Origin: Okeania sp. SIO1I7
Lineage (GTDB): Bacteria > Cyanobacteriota > Cyanobacteriia > Cyanobacteriales > Microcoleaceae
Reading direction: 5' to 3'
Assembly: GCA_010672585.1 (NCBI GenBank)
Contig: JAAHGF010000006.1
Coordinates: 412,278 to 476,277, forward strand
Length of the DNA: 64,000 bases
Shown here one piece after another: positions 24,988 to 34,096 of the stretch. The position numbers and the translations under genes were made by a program. The notes beneath the pieces are model-generated. The model did no database searches. It was not told the DNA's origin and saw nothing but the letters and a program-made list of their open reading frames with translations. The number at the start of each line of letters is the position of its first letter. The stretch's first letter is position 1.

Positions 24988-25749
24988 ATGACTAATATAT
25001 CCGTTCAATATGAACCACCACTTCCAGCAAAGGAAACTTTGCCTACCATGTACGACTTACCAAGCGAAGACCCTACAGAACCTGGTTTGCCAGACGAATT
25101 TCACGACTTTCAACCTGAACTTCTGCGCCAAACTTTTCAACCACCTAACAGAGATCCCGATCTATTATTTTGTGGCGCCGATATGAATCTCTACTACGAT
25201 GTCAAACACCCTAAATGGTACAAACGCCCAGACTGGTTTGCAGTTGTGGGAGTGCCCAGGTTGTACGAACAACGGGATATGCGGTTGAGTTATGTAGTTT
25301 GGCAAGAAGGAGTTAACCCATTGGTGGTGGTCGAATTATTATCTCCGGGTACAGAAGATGAAGATTTAGGAGAGACAGTAGGAGAACAGGGAAAACCTCC
25401 TACTAAGTGGGAAGTTTATGAGAGCATTCTGCGAGTGCCTTATTATGTGACGTTCAGTCGCTATACTAATCAAATACAGGCGTTTCATTTAGTGGGCGAT
25501 CACTATCAAAAAGCAGAGTTGAATCAGGGACGTTTATTGCTTCCGAGGGTAGAACTCAGTCTGGGTTTGTGGCAGGGTAGTTACAATAAGATAGATAGAC
25601 TCTGGTTGCGGTGGATGACCCCAGAAGGAGATTTGATACCGACTCCAGAAGAGGAGGCCAAGCAACGAGCTACTGAGGCGGAACAACGAGCAGAGCGCTT
25701 GGCAGCAAAACTGCGAGAGTTGGGTATCGATCCTGACAAGTTGAGTTAA
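24988..25749 (+). CDS. Uma2 (DUF820) family putative endonuclease, duplicate
   Basis: 253 residues, clearly a recent paralogue of the protein at 7674: same start MTNISVQYEPPLPAKETL, same RPDWFAVVGVP, VVVELLSPGTEDEDL and PPTKWEVYESIL catalytic blocks. The coiled-coil tail is about 35 residues shorter, because several EQRATNAEQ-type units are missing, so tail length varies by loss or gain of repeat units. It appears functional, unlike the divergent small gene beside it. Confidence 0.87.
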   Translation: MTNISVQYEPPLPAKETLPTMYDLPSEDPTEPGLPDEFHDFQPELLRQTFQPPNRDPDLLFCGADMNLYYDVKHPKWYKRPDWFAVVGVPRLYEQRDMRLSYVVWQEGVNPLVVVELLSPGTEDEDLGETVGEQGKPPTKWEVYESILRVPYYVTFSRYTNQIQAFHLVGDHYQKAELNQGRLLLPRVELSLGLWQGSYNKIDRLWLRWMTPEGDLIPTPEEEAKQRATEAEQRAERLAAKLRELGIDPDKLS

Positions 25750-25778
25750 ATAGTTTTTTTGTAGGTTGGGTGAGGTAG

Positions 25779-25883
25779 TATAGCGCTACGCGCAAGTCAG
25801 AAGTCAGAAGTCAGAAGTCAGAAGTAATCGCTGACTAACTTTGAGCATTTATAAATGTCCTAACCTATTTACGTAGTGCTATA
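25779..25883. repeat. MITE-like element with TATAGCGCTACG ends and TA duplication
   Basis: Ends TATAGCGCTACGCGCAAGTC and the complement of ACGTAGTGCTATA. The duplicated block at 8570 has an uninterrupted GTACCC where this element sits, so the TA at each end behaves as a target-site duplication. Another copy is at 51713-51803 in reverse orientation. The interior has AGTCAGA heptamers. Confidence 0.85.
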
Positions 25884-26025
25884 CCCTACTCAACCTCAAA
25901 TAGTAAATTATATCATGTCCGGATAAGAGCGATCTGGAAACAACTTATCCTCTTGCTTAAACAGTAAATCTTTCTATTTTCCCTACTCCCCCCACTCCCC
26001 CACTCCCCTACTCAAAAAAATATGG

Positions 26026-26243
26026 GGCGTTGGTAATTTGAGGTATGATATCATTTCCGGATAAGAGCGCGATAGAAGTCCATGACCTTTACGCAACCAA
26101 AAAACTTTATCCTTCTTGTGGGGGTTTCTTCTTCTTTCTTTCCTCCTGACTCGGTCCTCCTGACTTCCCCTCCTGGGAGGGGCGGGGGTGGGTTGACTCC
26201 TAAATAATTAAGATTAATATCATACACGCGCTTTACCAACGCC
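26026..26243. repeat. Inverted repeat GGCGTTGGTAA, composite
   Basis: GGCGTTGGTAA (26026) pairs with TTACCAACGCC (26233-26243). Inside are an ATATCATTTCCGG end and GACTCGGTCCTCCTGACTTC-type repeats. Just left of it another ATATCATGTCCGG end begins at 25910. This fills the gap before the glycosyltransferase gene, and no gene is seen in it. Confidence 0.6.
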
Positions 26244-26253
26244 AAATATGGTA

Positions 26254-27192
26254 TTAATTCTTATTCTCAAATCCTGCCACTTCAGATAAAGTATAAAGAG
26301 GTCTACCTTTGACTTCTTCATAAATACGTCCGATATACTCCCCTAAAATTCCAATACTTACTAATTGTACTGCTCCTAAAAAGAATATTGCCATTATAAT
26401 TGTTGTCAAACCAGTTAATGGTGAATCTGGATAAAAAATCCGCCAATATAAAACTAAACAAGCCATCAATAAAGCTACACAAGCAGCAAATAATCCTACA
26501 TAAGTAGACAGTCGTAAAGGTACTTTAGAAAAAGAGACTAAACCATTAATTGCTAAAGCTAAAGACTTAGCAAAAGTATATTGAATATCACCAGCAAAAC
26601 GAGGTTCGCGCTCAAATTTAATTGCCGTTTGTTTAAAACCAACCCATGCTCTTAAACCTCGAATATAACGATTAGTTTCTGGCATTTTATTCAACACATC
26701 CACCACACATCTATCCATTAAACAAAAATCTCCCGTATCAATGGGAATTTCCACATCTGCTAAATGTTTTAAAATCCGATAATAGAGAAAAGCAGGCAAT
26801 TTTTTTAACCAACTTTCTTGATGTCTTTTTGTGCGTTGAGCATAGACAACTTGATAACCCTGTCGCCATTTTTCAATTAAGTCTGGAATTAATTCTGGTG
26901 GGTCTTGCAAATCTCCATCTAAAACTACAATAGCTTTTCCCCTAGCAAAATTTAAACCAGCAGTAACAGCAATTTGATGTCCGAAATTACGGGCAAAACT
27001 TAAGTAACAAATTCGAGGGTCTTGTTGATGTAATTCTCGGAGTATTTGTAGAGAGCGATCGCGACTCCCATCATTAATTAAAATTAATTCTACATCTCCA
27101 TCCATTCTATTCAGAATGGCACTTATACGCCGATATAATTCTGGGAGATTTTTCTCTTCATTATAAATAGGAATTACTATAGAATATTTCAT
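26254..27192 (-). CDS. Polyprenyl-phosphate-type glycosyltransferase, family 2
   Basis: 312 residues. GT2 catalytic domain: [31 protein letters not shown], then [14 protein letters not shown] with the DxD that binds nucleotide sugar and metal, and [19 protein letters not shown]. Two C-terminal transmembrane helices lie at about 230-252 and 263-287, followed by [14 protein letters not shown]. This is the DPM1/GtrB-like layout that moves a sugar from a nucleotide to undecaprenyl phosphate on the cytoplasmic face. It likely feeds a cell-envelope glycan. Upstream there is a long purine-rich repeat instead of a clear promoter. Confidence 0.92.
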   Translation of the reverse strand: MKYSIVIPIYNEEKNLPELYRRISAILNRMDGDVELILINDGSRDRSLQILRELHQQDPRICYLSFARNFGHQIAVTAGLNFARGKAIVVLDGDLQDPPELIPDLIEKWRQGYQVVYAQRTKRHQESWLKKLPAFLYYRILKHLADVEIPIDTGDFCLMDRCVVDVLNKMPETNRYIRGLRAWVGFKQTAIKFEREPRFAGDIQYTFAKSLALAINGLVSFSKVPLRLSTYVGLFAACVALLMACLVLYWRIFYPDSPLTGLTTIIMAIFFLGAVQLVSIGILGEYIGRIYEEVKGRPLYTLSEVAGFENKN

Positions 27193-27194
27193 AA

Positions 27195-27530
27195 AAGAAG
27201 AAAGAAGGAAGAAGGAAGAAGGAAGAAGGAAAGGGGAAGAAGGAAAAAGGAAGAAACAATAATTTCCTCAAAGAAGGAAGAGGGAAGAAGGAAGAAGGAA
27301 GAAGGAAGAAGGAAGAAACAATAATTTCCTCAAAGAAGGAAGGGGGAAGGAGGAAGAGGGAAGAAATAATAATTTACTATTCAAAAGGAAGAGGGAAGAA
27401 GGAAGAAGGAAGAAGGAAGAAGGAAGAAGGAAAAGGGAAGAAGGAAGAAACAATAATTTCCTCAAAGAAGGAAGAGGGAAGAAGGAAGAGGGAAGAAATA
27501 ATAATTTACTATTCAAATAGATAGATTTTT
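27195..27530. repeat. Polypurine tandem repeat tract (GAAGAAG)n
   Basis: Long GAAGAAGG/GAAGAGGG heptamer tracts on the plus strand, interrupted three or more times by ACAATAATTTCCTCA or TAATAATTTACTATTCA spacers, forming a nested direct repeat. An equivalent pyrimidine tract is at 45740-45875. Such a tract could adopt triplex or slip-strand structures. Confidence 0.9.
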
Positions 27531-28251
27531 CCATAAATTATATCAGCCTTTTCGAGCTACTCTTGTAGAGATGTTTTATAGAACATACAGCGTATTTCAT
27601 ATTAGACATCTCCGAAAAAGATATAGGTTTTTTGCAGGAGTAGGCAACAGGCAACAGTTCATTAATTGATAATGGATAATGGATAATTGATAATTACCTC
27701 TGGTTAAAACCGTTACGGAATTGAATATCAGGAGATATTATTTCTTTTCTCTTGGTCGATTGGATATGGCTCCGAGACCGTTCCCTCCGGGACGCTACGC
27801 GAACGCCATCCCACCCTTCGGGAAGCTCCGAAGATCGACCGCTTTTTCCCCTTAAAAGGGGAGGCTTTAAACCTGAATGCTTACATTATTAATTATTAAT
27901 AATTAATGATTCGGTAAGATATTTTTACGTGCAAAGGCACAAAAAAAGATTTTTTAGGGTGAATTTTTCGTATCCTTAGCCTGCTCTAATTAAAAGATTT
28001 ATTTTCTGGATATGTCTATTAGTGAGGTATACCAGTCGCGGGCAAGATGCCCACACTTGCATTCACTTTAGCATTTATATTTGTACCTTATCTATCTGCA
28101 ATCTGCTGTATCTAAATTTCTGAAATTGCTTGAATAATCTTAAACTAAAACGTAATATAATACTACTGAATGAATTGATGGAAAATATGATAAGCTAAGA
28201 ATAGTTTAGATTCTATATTCCCTATGACAAAAATTTAGATATATGGTTTAA
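27531..28251. other. Intergenic, repeats only
   Basis: It contains the second copy of the CCGTTACGGAATT repeat (27661-27873), whose centre is expanded by a CGGGACGCTACGCGAACGCC-type small dispersed repeat, then TTAATTA runs at 27885-27908. The last 150 bases before 28252 are AT-rich and presumably hold the tenA promoter. No gene is seen. Confidence 0.6.
27661..27873. repeat. Dispersed repeat with CCGTTACGGAATTGAATAT core, copy 2
   Basis: Same outer sequences as at 8606-8755, but the variable centre is replaced by a longer insert with CCCTCCGGGACGCTACGCG and CCCTTCGGGAAGCTCCGAAG blocks. Confidence 0.8.
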
Positions 28252-28896
28252 ATGCAAAACAGCTTATCAAATAATTTATGGAAAATAAATCAACAATTAG
28301 CAACAGTCTGTTTATCCCATCCTTTTGTGCAAGGAATTGCTGACGGTACACTGCCTCATAAAAGTTTTGCCTATTATGTGGGGCAAGATGCTTTTTTCCT
28401 CAGAGCATTTGCCCGTGCTTACAGTATTGCTGCAGCTAAGTCCCCAGACTGGAAAATATTTGACCTATTTCATACTCTTGCAGGTGGGGTAAAAGATGAA
28501 CTAAAACTGCATCAAAACTATGCTGCAAAATGGGGAGTAAACCTAGAAACTATTACGCCAGGATTTTCTACACGGCGTTATACAGATTTTCTGCTGGCAA
28601 CAGCTTGGAGTAATAATATTGGAGCGATCGCCGCAGCAATGACTCCTTGTATGCGACTTTATGCTTTTTTGGGACAACAGTTAGCTACACCAGAAATCCC
28701 AGAGCATCAATATTCTGAATGGATTCGTACTTATAGCAGTCAGGATTTTGAACATTTGACGCAAAAACTGGAGAAAGTGATAGACAATTACGCAGACAAT
28801 ACCCAAGAAGCAGAATCAATTTATTGTTATGCCATGCTCTGCGAACGAGATTTCTTTCAAGCAGCTTGGGAAATGGGAGCTGAAGTTAGAAGTTAG
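28252..28896 (+). CDS. tenA: TenA-family thiamine salvage protein
   Basis: 214 residues, full length for TenA/thiaminase II. Family hallmarks are HPFVQGIADGTLPHKSFAYY, the DAFFLRAFARAYSIAAAKSP helix and a cysteine in AAMTPCMRLYAFLG at the position of the nucleophile, with acidic residues in CERDFFQAAWEMG near the C-terminus. TenA hydrolyses aminopyrimidine breakdown products of thiamine for salvage. Here it is a single gene with no thiamine genes or recognisable TPP riboswitch in the 300 bases upstream. Confidence 0.92.
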   Translation: MQNSLSNNLWKINQQLATVCLSHPFVQGIADGTLPHKSFAYYVGQDAFFLRAFARAYSIAAAKSPDWKIFDLFHTLAGGVKDELKLHQNYAAKWGVNLETITPGFSTRRYTDFLLATAWSNNIGAIAAAMTPCMRLYAFLGQQLATPEIPEHQYSEWIRTYSSQDFEHLTQKLEKVIDNYADNTQEAESIYCYAMLCERDFFQAAWEMGAEVRS

Positions 28897-28978
28897 AGTG
28901 GTAGCAAAAGGTACATAAGTAAAGTAAAAAAAATAAAGCAGTTTTCAGGTCAATGAACCAGAAAAAAATGATAACCCT

Positions 28979-29006
28979 GTAGGGACGTTGCATGCAACGT
29001 CCCTAC
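28979..29006. repeat. Perfect 28-base palindrome GTAGGGACGTTGCA
   Basis: GTAGGGACGTTGCA followed directly by its exact complement, TGCAACGTCCCTAC. It is 80 bases after tenA and might end its transcript. A half-copy (GTAGGGACGTTG) is at 37225. Confidence 0.85.
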
Positions 29007-29024
29007 ATTATGCTCTACTCAAAT

Positions 29025-29117
29025 TATAGTCATTCTAGTTAAGATTTAGACAAGGGTTTCTTGCCTTGAAAGAGTTTCAGCCGAAAAAGTGTTCCAGTTT
29101 TATTCAGAATGACTATA
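29025..29117. repeat. MITE-like element, TATAGTCATTCT ends
   Basis: TATAGTCATTCT (29025) and AGAATGACTATA (29106-29117) are a perfect 12-base inverted repeat around 69 bases of unique sequence, giving a 93-base element with TA ends. Confidence 0.78.
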
Positions 29118-29245
29118 CATTAATGTCAGAGGGTTTAACTAAATTAATCAAGACTGTATAGAACTCTTAAAACTCCTGAAAACTATTGTCAAATCAGCAA
29201 AATCAAATAATTATCAATTATCCATTATCAATTATCCATTATTAA

Positions 29246-30586
29246 TTAACGCCCCAACTTATTCGGAATACCTTCACAACCACCAGGTATCTTTCTTCTA
29301 CTTTTTTCCCCACACCAAGCACAACAATAGTAACGTTGCTCGTCAGACAACCGCTTGACTCCACTAAAGTCAACATTTTCTACCACTGCACCAGTACAAA
29401 CACCTGTTTGATAGTTAGGTACATGAGTACGACTGCGAGGAGTAGCAGTTTCCCCACTGCCATAGAAAAATCTTGCTCCCCTTAAGTCAGCACCTACCAG
29501 ACTTGCTTCATACAAAATAGTACGGGAAAAATTAGCTTTTACTAAGTCACAATCACTAAGATTAGCTCTGACAAGATTAGCATCACTTAATTCTGTCCAT
29601 CGCAAATCTGTTTTTGTCAGGTCAGCTCCTGCTAACATTACTCCTAAGTCAATCACACGAATACCATATTCCCTGTCTTCCGCATAACCTCCATTACCAT
29701 CTAAAATAGGCCGACCAAGTTGGCGATCGCGCTTAATCGGTGTTATTAGTCTAGACTGAGATAAAAATCTGAGAATTTTCGCTTTACCTTCTGCATCTAC
29801 ACTTTTGATAATAGCTGCTGTGCGTCCTTCAGCGATCGCTCTTTCCTGTGGCCAATCTTCCAATAAACCTTTTTCATCCATTGCTAGATCGGAAACTCCT
29901 TGAAAGTAAGCATCAATGGTTTGTTGTTGAGTGATGCGGTTTTGCTGAATGGTCAAATCTTTGGAAATAACGTATTGTCGCCAAGCTACATATACAGCAA
30001 TAATTGCAATTAAAATTTGACCCAAGGCTCCGATAAGTTCGCCGACGGCCCCAATAGCGTCCCAGTTAATCTGAATATTACGAGTACCTGGTTCTTGGTT
30101 TGCTCCACTTAACATCAGTAAGCCAACAATAGCGGCCAAGATACCAAAGCAAGCAATAATCAGATTACGCCAAACTGGAGGAATGAGGGTTTTCCAGACT
30201 TTACCCCAACTAGGCCAAATCATTCTGATGGAAGCTACCATTGCCACAACCGCACTGCTATAACCAAGCAGCACATTATCTATGGCTAACCCCAGAATCA
30301 TTAACGCAATTGCTGCCAGGGAGACAATGGACGCAATTCTATTTTTTGGCCCTTGATCTCCTTGATTGTTCGCCAAACCATTGAGCTGTGTGGGAGAAGC
30401 GGGTAGCATTTGTTCTATTTCGTTGTCTACCAAGTTTAATTGCTCTATTGATGTTTTTACAGGAGCGATCGCTGCTTTTGTGCCATTAGAATTTTCTGAG
30501 GTAGGACTGGTGTTTGGAGAATCAGTTGGAGAAGAGTTTGAATCATTATTCATAGAATTTTTAATTTTGATTTTTTTGTCAGACAA
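29246..30586 (-). CDS. Membrane protein with pentapeptide repeats
   Basis: 446 residues. The N-terminal 75 residues are Ser/Asn/Thr-rich and disordered. Four hydrophobic helices follow at about 85-165 and 180-205, with a long positively charged connection. The C-terminal third contains classical pentapeptide repeats of A(D/N)LxX type: GADLTKTDLRWTELSDANLV, then RANLSDCDLVKANFSRTILY and EASLVGADLRGARF, which fold as a right-handed beta helix. The end has a Cys cluster, YYCCAWCGEKSRRK, possibly metal-binding. Function unknown; membrane anchoring of a pentapeptide helix suggests a scaffold. A start at the second Met (MNNDSN) is also possible. Confidence 0.85.
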   Translation of the reverse strand: MSDKKIKIKNSMNNDSNSSPTDSPNTSPTSENSNGTKAAIAPVKTSIEQLNLVDNEIEQMLPASPTQLNGLANNQGDQGPKNRIASIVSLAAIALMILGLAIDNVLLGYSSAVVAMVASIRMIWPSWGKVWKTLIPPVWRNLIIACFGILAAIVGLLMLSGANQEPGTRNIQINWDAIGAVGELIGALGQILIAIIAVYVAWRQYVISKDLTIQQNRITQQQTIDAYFQGVSDLAMDEKGLLEDWPQERAIAEGRTAAIIKSVDAEGKAKILRFLSQSRLITPIKRDRQLGRPILDGNGGYAEDREYGIRVIDLGVMLAGADLTKTDLRWTELSDANLVRANLSDCDLVKANFSRTILYEASLVGADLRGARFFYGSGETATPRSRTHVPNYQTGVCTGAVVENVDFSGVKRLSDEQRYYCCAWCGEKSRRKIPGGCEGIPNKLGR

Positions 30587-31117
30587 TTAATTTGTTAAGT
30601 TTTTGTAATATCTATAAAAAGCTGGAAACATTAGGAAAGAGAAGTTATGCCAATAATTTTACGGGTAAGTTTTGCTAGAGGTGAGGTTTTATATCAATTA
30701 TATTGGGACTAAACTTGCCAAGACATTAGAAGTCAAAAGTCAAAAATCAAAAGTCAAAAGCAAAAAAATATTAATTTTAGGACTCAGGCCGGAGAAAAAA
30801 TTTATCTTTTATTTTGCGAGTACCCTACTGTCAACGGGGGTGCTTAAAATTGTTTGGGGTTTAAGACATGAAGTGGCTGGTTGTTGACTATCCATAAGCA
30901 ATTTTCCCTTCTGCCTTCAGCATAGCTGCCTTCTGGTATGAATTAATATAGGGGTTTTGATTAATTGAGATAAGGACTTCGACTTTGAATTGGATGTGAT
31001 AAGTTAGCTTGACTACTCATGGCTCAGAGGCCGTGTATTTTCTATTAGGATAGATTAGGAAGAGGTTTGAAAAGTACCTTTGTTTAAAATTTAGCCATTT
31101 TTTGTAAGCGTAAAATT
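30587..31117. other. Intergenic, no gene supported
   Basis: AT-rich, with AAGTCAAAAGTCAAA heptamer repeats around 30725-30760. A 71-codon plus-strand frame across these repeats is low-complexity and not convincing. The promoter of the deformylase gene presumably lies in the last 150 bases. Confidence 0.55.
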
Positions 31118-31684
31118 ATGACAACTTCTGAAATTCTAGTCAAGAAGGAAAAATTAAAGAACCCACCTTTGGAAATACATTATTTGGGCGATCGCTCTTT
31201 GCGTCAGTCAGCGAAGCGTGTGACTAAGGTAGATGATGATATTCGGAAACTGATACGAGAAATGCTCCAAACTATGTATAGTGCTGATGGTATTGGTCTG
31301 GCTGCACCTCAGGTGGCTGTCCAAAAACAAGTGATTGTTATAGACTGCGAGCTAGATAATCCCGCTACCCCCCCTATAGTTTTGATTAATCCTACGATTA
31401 AAAGGTATGGCAAAGAAGTTTGTCTTTTCCAAGAAGGATGTCTGAGTATTCCTGGGGTTTATTTAGATGTTAAGCGTCCCGCAATAATTGAAGTTGCCTA
31501 CAAAGATGAAAATGGTCGTCCGAAAACTCTTCAGGCTAAAGAATTATTATCTAGAGCCATTCAGCATGAAATGGACCATCTTCATGGGGTGCTGTTTGTA
31601 GACCGAGTAGAAAATAAATTGGCACTGAATGAAGAGTTGACTAAGCATAAGTTCTCTACTAAAGCTGTTAAATCTGTTACTTAA
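31118..31684 (+). CDS. def: Peptide deformylase
   Basis: 188 residues with all three deformylase motifs: GIGLAAPQ (58-65), EGCLS with the metal-ligand Cys108, and the zinc/iron-binding HEMDH (H150, E151, H154). The enzyme removes the formyl group from N-terminal Met of new proteins and is essential. The first 18 residues are a short extension before the usual start of the fold at LEIHYLGDRSLRQ. It is followed by a small membrane protein in the same direction about 115 bases later. Confidence 0.97.
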   Translation: MTTSEILVKKEKLKNPPLEIHYLGDRSLRQSAKRVTKVDDDIRKLIREMLQTMYSADGIGLAAPQVAVQKQVIVIDCELDNPATPPIVLINPTIKRYGKEVCLFQEGCLSIPGVYLDVKRPAIIEVAYKDENGRPKTLQAKELLSRAIQHEMDHLHGVLFVDRVENKLALNEELTKHKFSTKAVKSVT

Positions 31685-31799
31685 AGTCTCACGAAATTAA
31701 TACAAAAGCAATAGTCCAGAAGTTTAAGATTTATCAGTTCTTAACTTTAGTGCATATCATGAAAATTCAAAACAGTCAATACTTTTGGAGAAGAAAGTT

Positions 31800-32000
31800 A
31801 TGGTAGGAACTCCTAAATCAACATTGCTTTTGGGTGGGTGTTGTATAGCAGCGATCGCAGCAGTTGGTTCTATTTTTGAGTTGTCCTCTGGGGAACCAGA
31901 ATTAGGTGGTCTAGTAACAGGGATAATTTTGAGTCTGAGCATTCCTCTAGCCACTTTACTCTTTTATTTAGCAATTCAAGACGCTAAGGCGAATCAGTAG
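31800..32000 (+). CDS. Small two-helix membrane protein
   Basis: 66 residues from ATG 31800, chosen because GGAGAAG lies 8-13 bases upstream; the longer TTG start at 31785 would place the Shine-Dalgarno inside the gene. Two hydrophobic segments, STLLLGGCCIAAIAAVGSIF and GLVTGIILSLSIPLATLLFY, are joined by a short acidic loop. No family is recognised, but the pattern of a small conserved cyanobacterial membrane protein is plausible. It could be co-transcribed with the deformylase. Confidence 0.6.
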   Translation: MVGTPKSTLLLGGCCIAAIAAVGSIFELSSGEPELGGLVTGIILSLSIPLATLLFYLAIQDAKANQ

Positions 32001-32504
32001 AAATTAAAGAAGCACTCAGCACTCAGCACTCAGCACTCAGCAAGATTATTTTTTTGAACGTGCCAGAAGGGGATACGGGACTCCTCCTAAAATTAAACGA
32101 CAAGCTAGTGCTACTACGCGGAAGTCAAAAGTCAAAATTAAAAAGTCAATCATTTTTGATTGGTAAGGCTTTTAGGATTTTGTAACTGGTTAGTTATTTC
32201 TGCCATCCTGTACTAGAAGTCGGGGGTTTAAACCCAAGCTTTTAGCGCGCTGAAAGCTTAGTGCTGTTTGCAGAGCATTCCAGTACGGAAAATGCTGATA
32301 GCTAGTTAAGCAATGAACAATAAACAATTTTTAATTGACAATTAATTGTTCATTGCATATAGCAGAAGAAAGAAGGAAGAAGGAAGAGGGAAGAAGGAAA
32401 AATCTTACTTTGTCTGAGCTTTAAGCTTTTGATCTTTCCTAACCTTTCCTTCGACTGCTATATCAATAATTATTTTGACTACAAATTTTAAAGATATCTA
32501 AAAA
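32001..32504. other. Intergenic, short repeats only
   Basis: It has a CAGCACT heptamer repeat (32010-32041) and a degenerate TAGTGCTACTACGCGGAAGTC end related to the MITE at 25779 (around 32108). There is also an AAGCTTT/AAAGCTT hairpin (32238-32258), a GAAGAAGGAAGAGG tract (32370-32400) and a TTAATTGACAATTAATTGTT palindrome. No gene is seen. Confidence 0.55.
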
Positions 32505-33878
32505 ATGGCATTTCTGCGACAACTGTCTACAAGAGGGGTATATGAGGAAAAACTCATAAAAGAGTATCTATCTGAGACAGAGGAGGTAGTGCTAGGACGC
32601 GACCCCAGGTGTCAAATTGTCCTAGAGACAAAATTGTATAGAACGGTTTCTCGTCGTCATGCGCTAATTCGTATTCAGAACAAACAGACCAAAACTACTG
32701 GTTTAGTATGGGAAATCTGCGACCTCAATAGTTCTAATGGTACTTATATTAATGGACGAAGAATACAGGGAAGTCAAATTTTACAGGTGGGCGATCGTAT
32801 TAGTCTGGGTTACAAAGGGCCGGAATTCATTTTCGATAATTTATCCTACCAAAAATCAACCTCTTTAGTATCACAACCAGTAAACCCTACTTCACTTCCT
32901 GTTAATTCTGTTAGTAGTGCTAAAACTGAAAAAGTTGAAGATGTTGGAGATACTGACTCGATCACTTTGACCCAGTTATTTCCTATTGCTTCTACAGGAA
33001 AGCAATTAGCTAAAAAAGCCTATCTTTATCCAGGTATTATCACTGTATTTTTTGTGATTTTAATGTTTTTAACAGTGGGTAAAGCAATAGCTTTCAATTT
33101 TTTATTAGCAGCTTATATTGCTAGTGCAGCTTATTATTTTGTTTATCAACTTTGTGGTAAACAAAAACCTTGGTGGGTATTATTTGGAGCATCTTTAACT
33201 ACTGTATTAATTTTATTAAGTCCTATTTTAACATTGTTTATTGGAGTATTTCGTTTTATACTTCCTGGTGATATATCAGTAAATCCTCAGCAAGTTGGCT
33301 TTCTTGATTTCCTGATTAGAATGTTTTTTGGCGCGGGATTAATGGAAGAGTTATTAAAAGCATTACCTGTATTTTTAGTACTATTTATAGGTCGTAATTT
33401 ACCTTATCCCTGGCGAAATAAAATTGGTGTTTGGGAACCTTTAGATGGAATTTTATTAGGAACAGCTTCTGCAGTAGGATTTACTTTATTAGAAACTCTT
33501 GGACAATATGTTCCGAGTATTGTGGATAGTGCTAGTTTACAATTGGGAGTAGATGCAGGTCAATTGGTAGGATTACAATTGTTAATTCCCAGAATTTTAG
33601 GTTCAGTAGCTGGACACATGGCTTATAGTGGTTATTTTGGTTATTTTATCGGATTAAGTGTTTTAAAGCGTCGTAATAGTTGGTTGATTTTAGGCGTTGG
33701 TTATTTTACTGCATCTATTCTTCATGCTTTATGGAATGCTTCTGGAGTTTTAAATATATTTCTTTTGGCTTTTGTGGGAGTGATTTCTTATGCTTTTTTG
33801 GGGGCGGCTATTTTAAAAGCTAGGGTGCTTTCTCCTACAAGAGATGAAAATTTTGCTACTCAGGTTTTAACGAAGTAA
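32505..33878 (+). CDS. FHA domain fused to PrsW-family intramembrane protease
   Basis: 457 residues. An N-terminal forkhead-associated phosphothreonine-binding domain spans about 28-110, with GRD (31-33), SRRHA (49-53) and NSSNGTYING (75-84). A 60-residue Ser/Thr/Val linker leads to eight or so transmembrane helices of the PrsW type (CAAX-protease relatives). The catalytic glutamates are in GAGLMEELLKALPVF (E281, E282) and further conserved residues in DGILLGTASAVGFTLLE, GHMAYSGYFGY and ILHALWNAS. PrsW performs site-1 cleavage of anti-sigma factors in Bacillus. The cytosolic FHA part suggests control by Ser/Thr kinase phosphorylation. No sigma or anti-sigma gene is adjacent. Confidence 0.9.
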   Translation: MAFLRQLSTRGVYEEKLIKEYLSETEEVVLGRDPRCQIVLETKLYRTVSRRHALIRIQNKQTKTTGLVWEICDLNSSNGTYINGRRIQGSQILQVGDRISLGYKGPEFIFDNLSYQKSTSLVSQPVNPTSLPVNSVSSAKTEKVEDVGDTDSITLTQLFPIASTGKQLAKKAYLYPGIITVFFVILMFLTVGKAIAFNFLLAAYIASAAYYFVYQLCGKQKPWWVLFGASLTTVLILLSPILTLFIGVFRFILPGDISVNPQQVGFLDFLIRMFFGAGLMEELLKALPVFLVLFIGRNLPYPWRNKIGVWEPLDGILLGTASAVGFTLLETLGQYVPSIVDSASLQLGVDAGQLVGLQLLIPRILGSVAGHMAYSGYFGYFIGLSVLKRRNSWLILGVGYFTASILHALWNASGVLNIFLLAFVGVISYAFLGAAILKARVLSPTRDENFATQVLTK

Positions 33879-34096
33879 AGTCTAATTTAATTAAGCAAAA
33901 AAATAGATTAATTAACCATAGGCTATATATTTTTGCTTTACCACGGAATTAAATTTATTCAGCGCCACAAGAAGCTATTGAATTTTATTTGATTGGGGGA
34001 GTGTTAATTGCAAGATATCACCCAGTGGAAAAAGTCATACAACTGGGCGATAAAAAAAGAATAGTTTAAGCTTTACCAAGAAGTTGGGAAACTATA

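Larger units (their letters stand above)
24378..25901. repeat. Segmental duplication, copy 2
   Basis: Second copy of the block at 6985-8596. Its small gene has decayed, its Uma2 gene is intact but shorter, and it carries its own MITE (25779-25883), which is absent from copy 1. It lacks the MITE present in copy 1. Confidence 0.88.

Noticed and set aside
27268..27534. Leu/Pro/Ser-repeat frame in the polypurine tract
   Set aside because: Pure heptamer-repeat translation without a start signal.
28100..28251. TPP riboswitch before tenA
   Set aside because: The conserved CTGAGA and ACCTGA-type THI-box blocks are not present in the upstream sequence.
34019..34058. CCCAGT/ACTGGG hairpin after the FHA-PrsW gene as a terminator
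   Set aside because: It is followed by A residues on the plus strand and no T-run on either side, so it is left as a plain palindrome.
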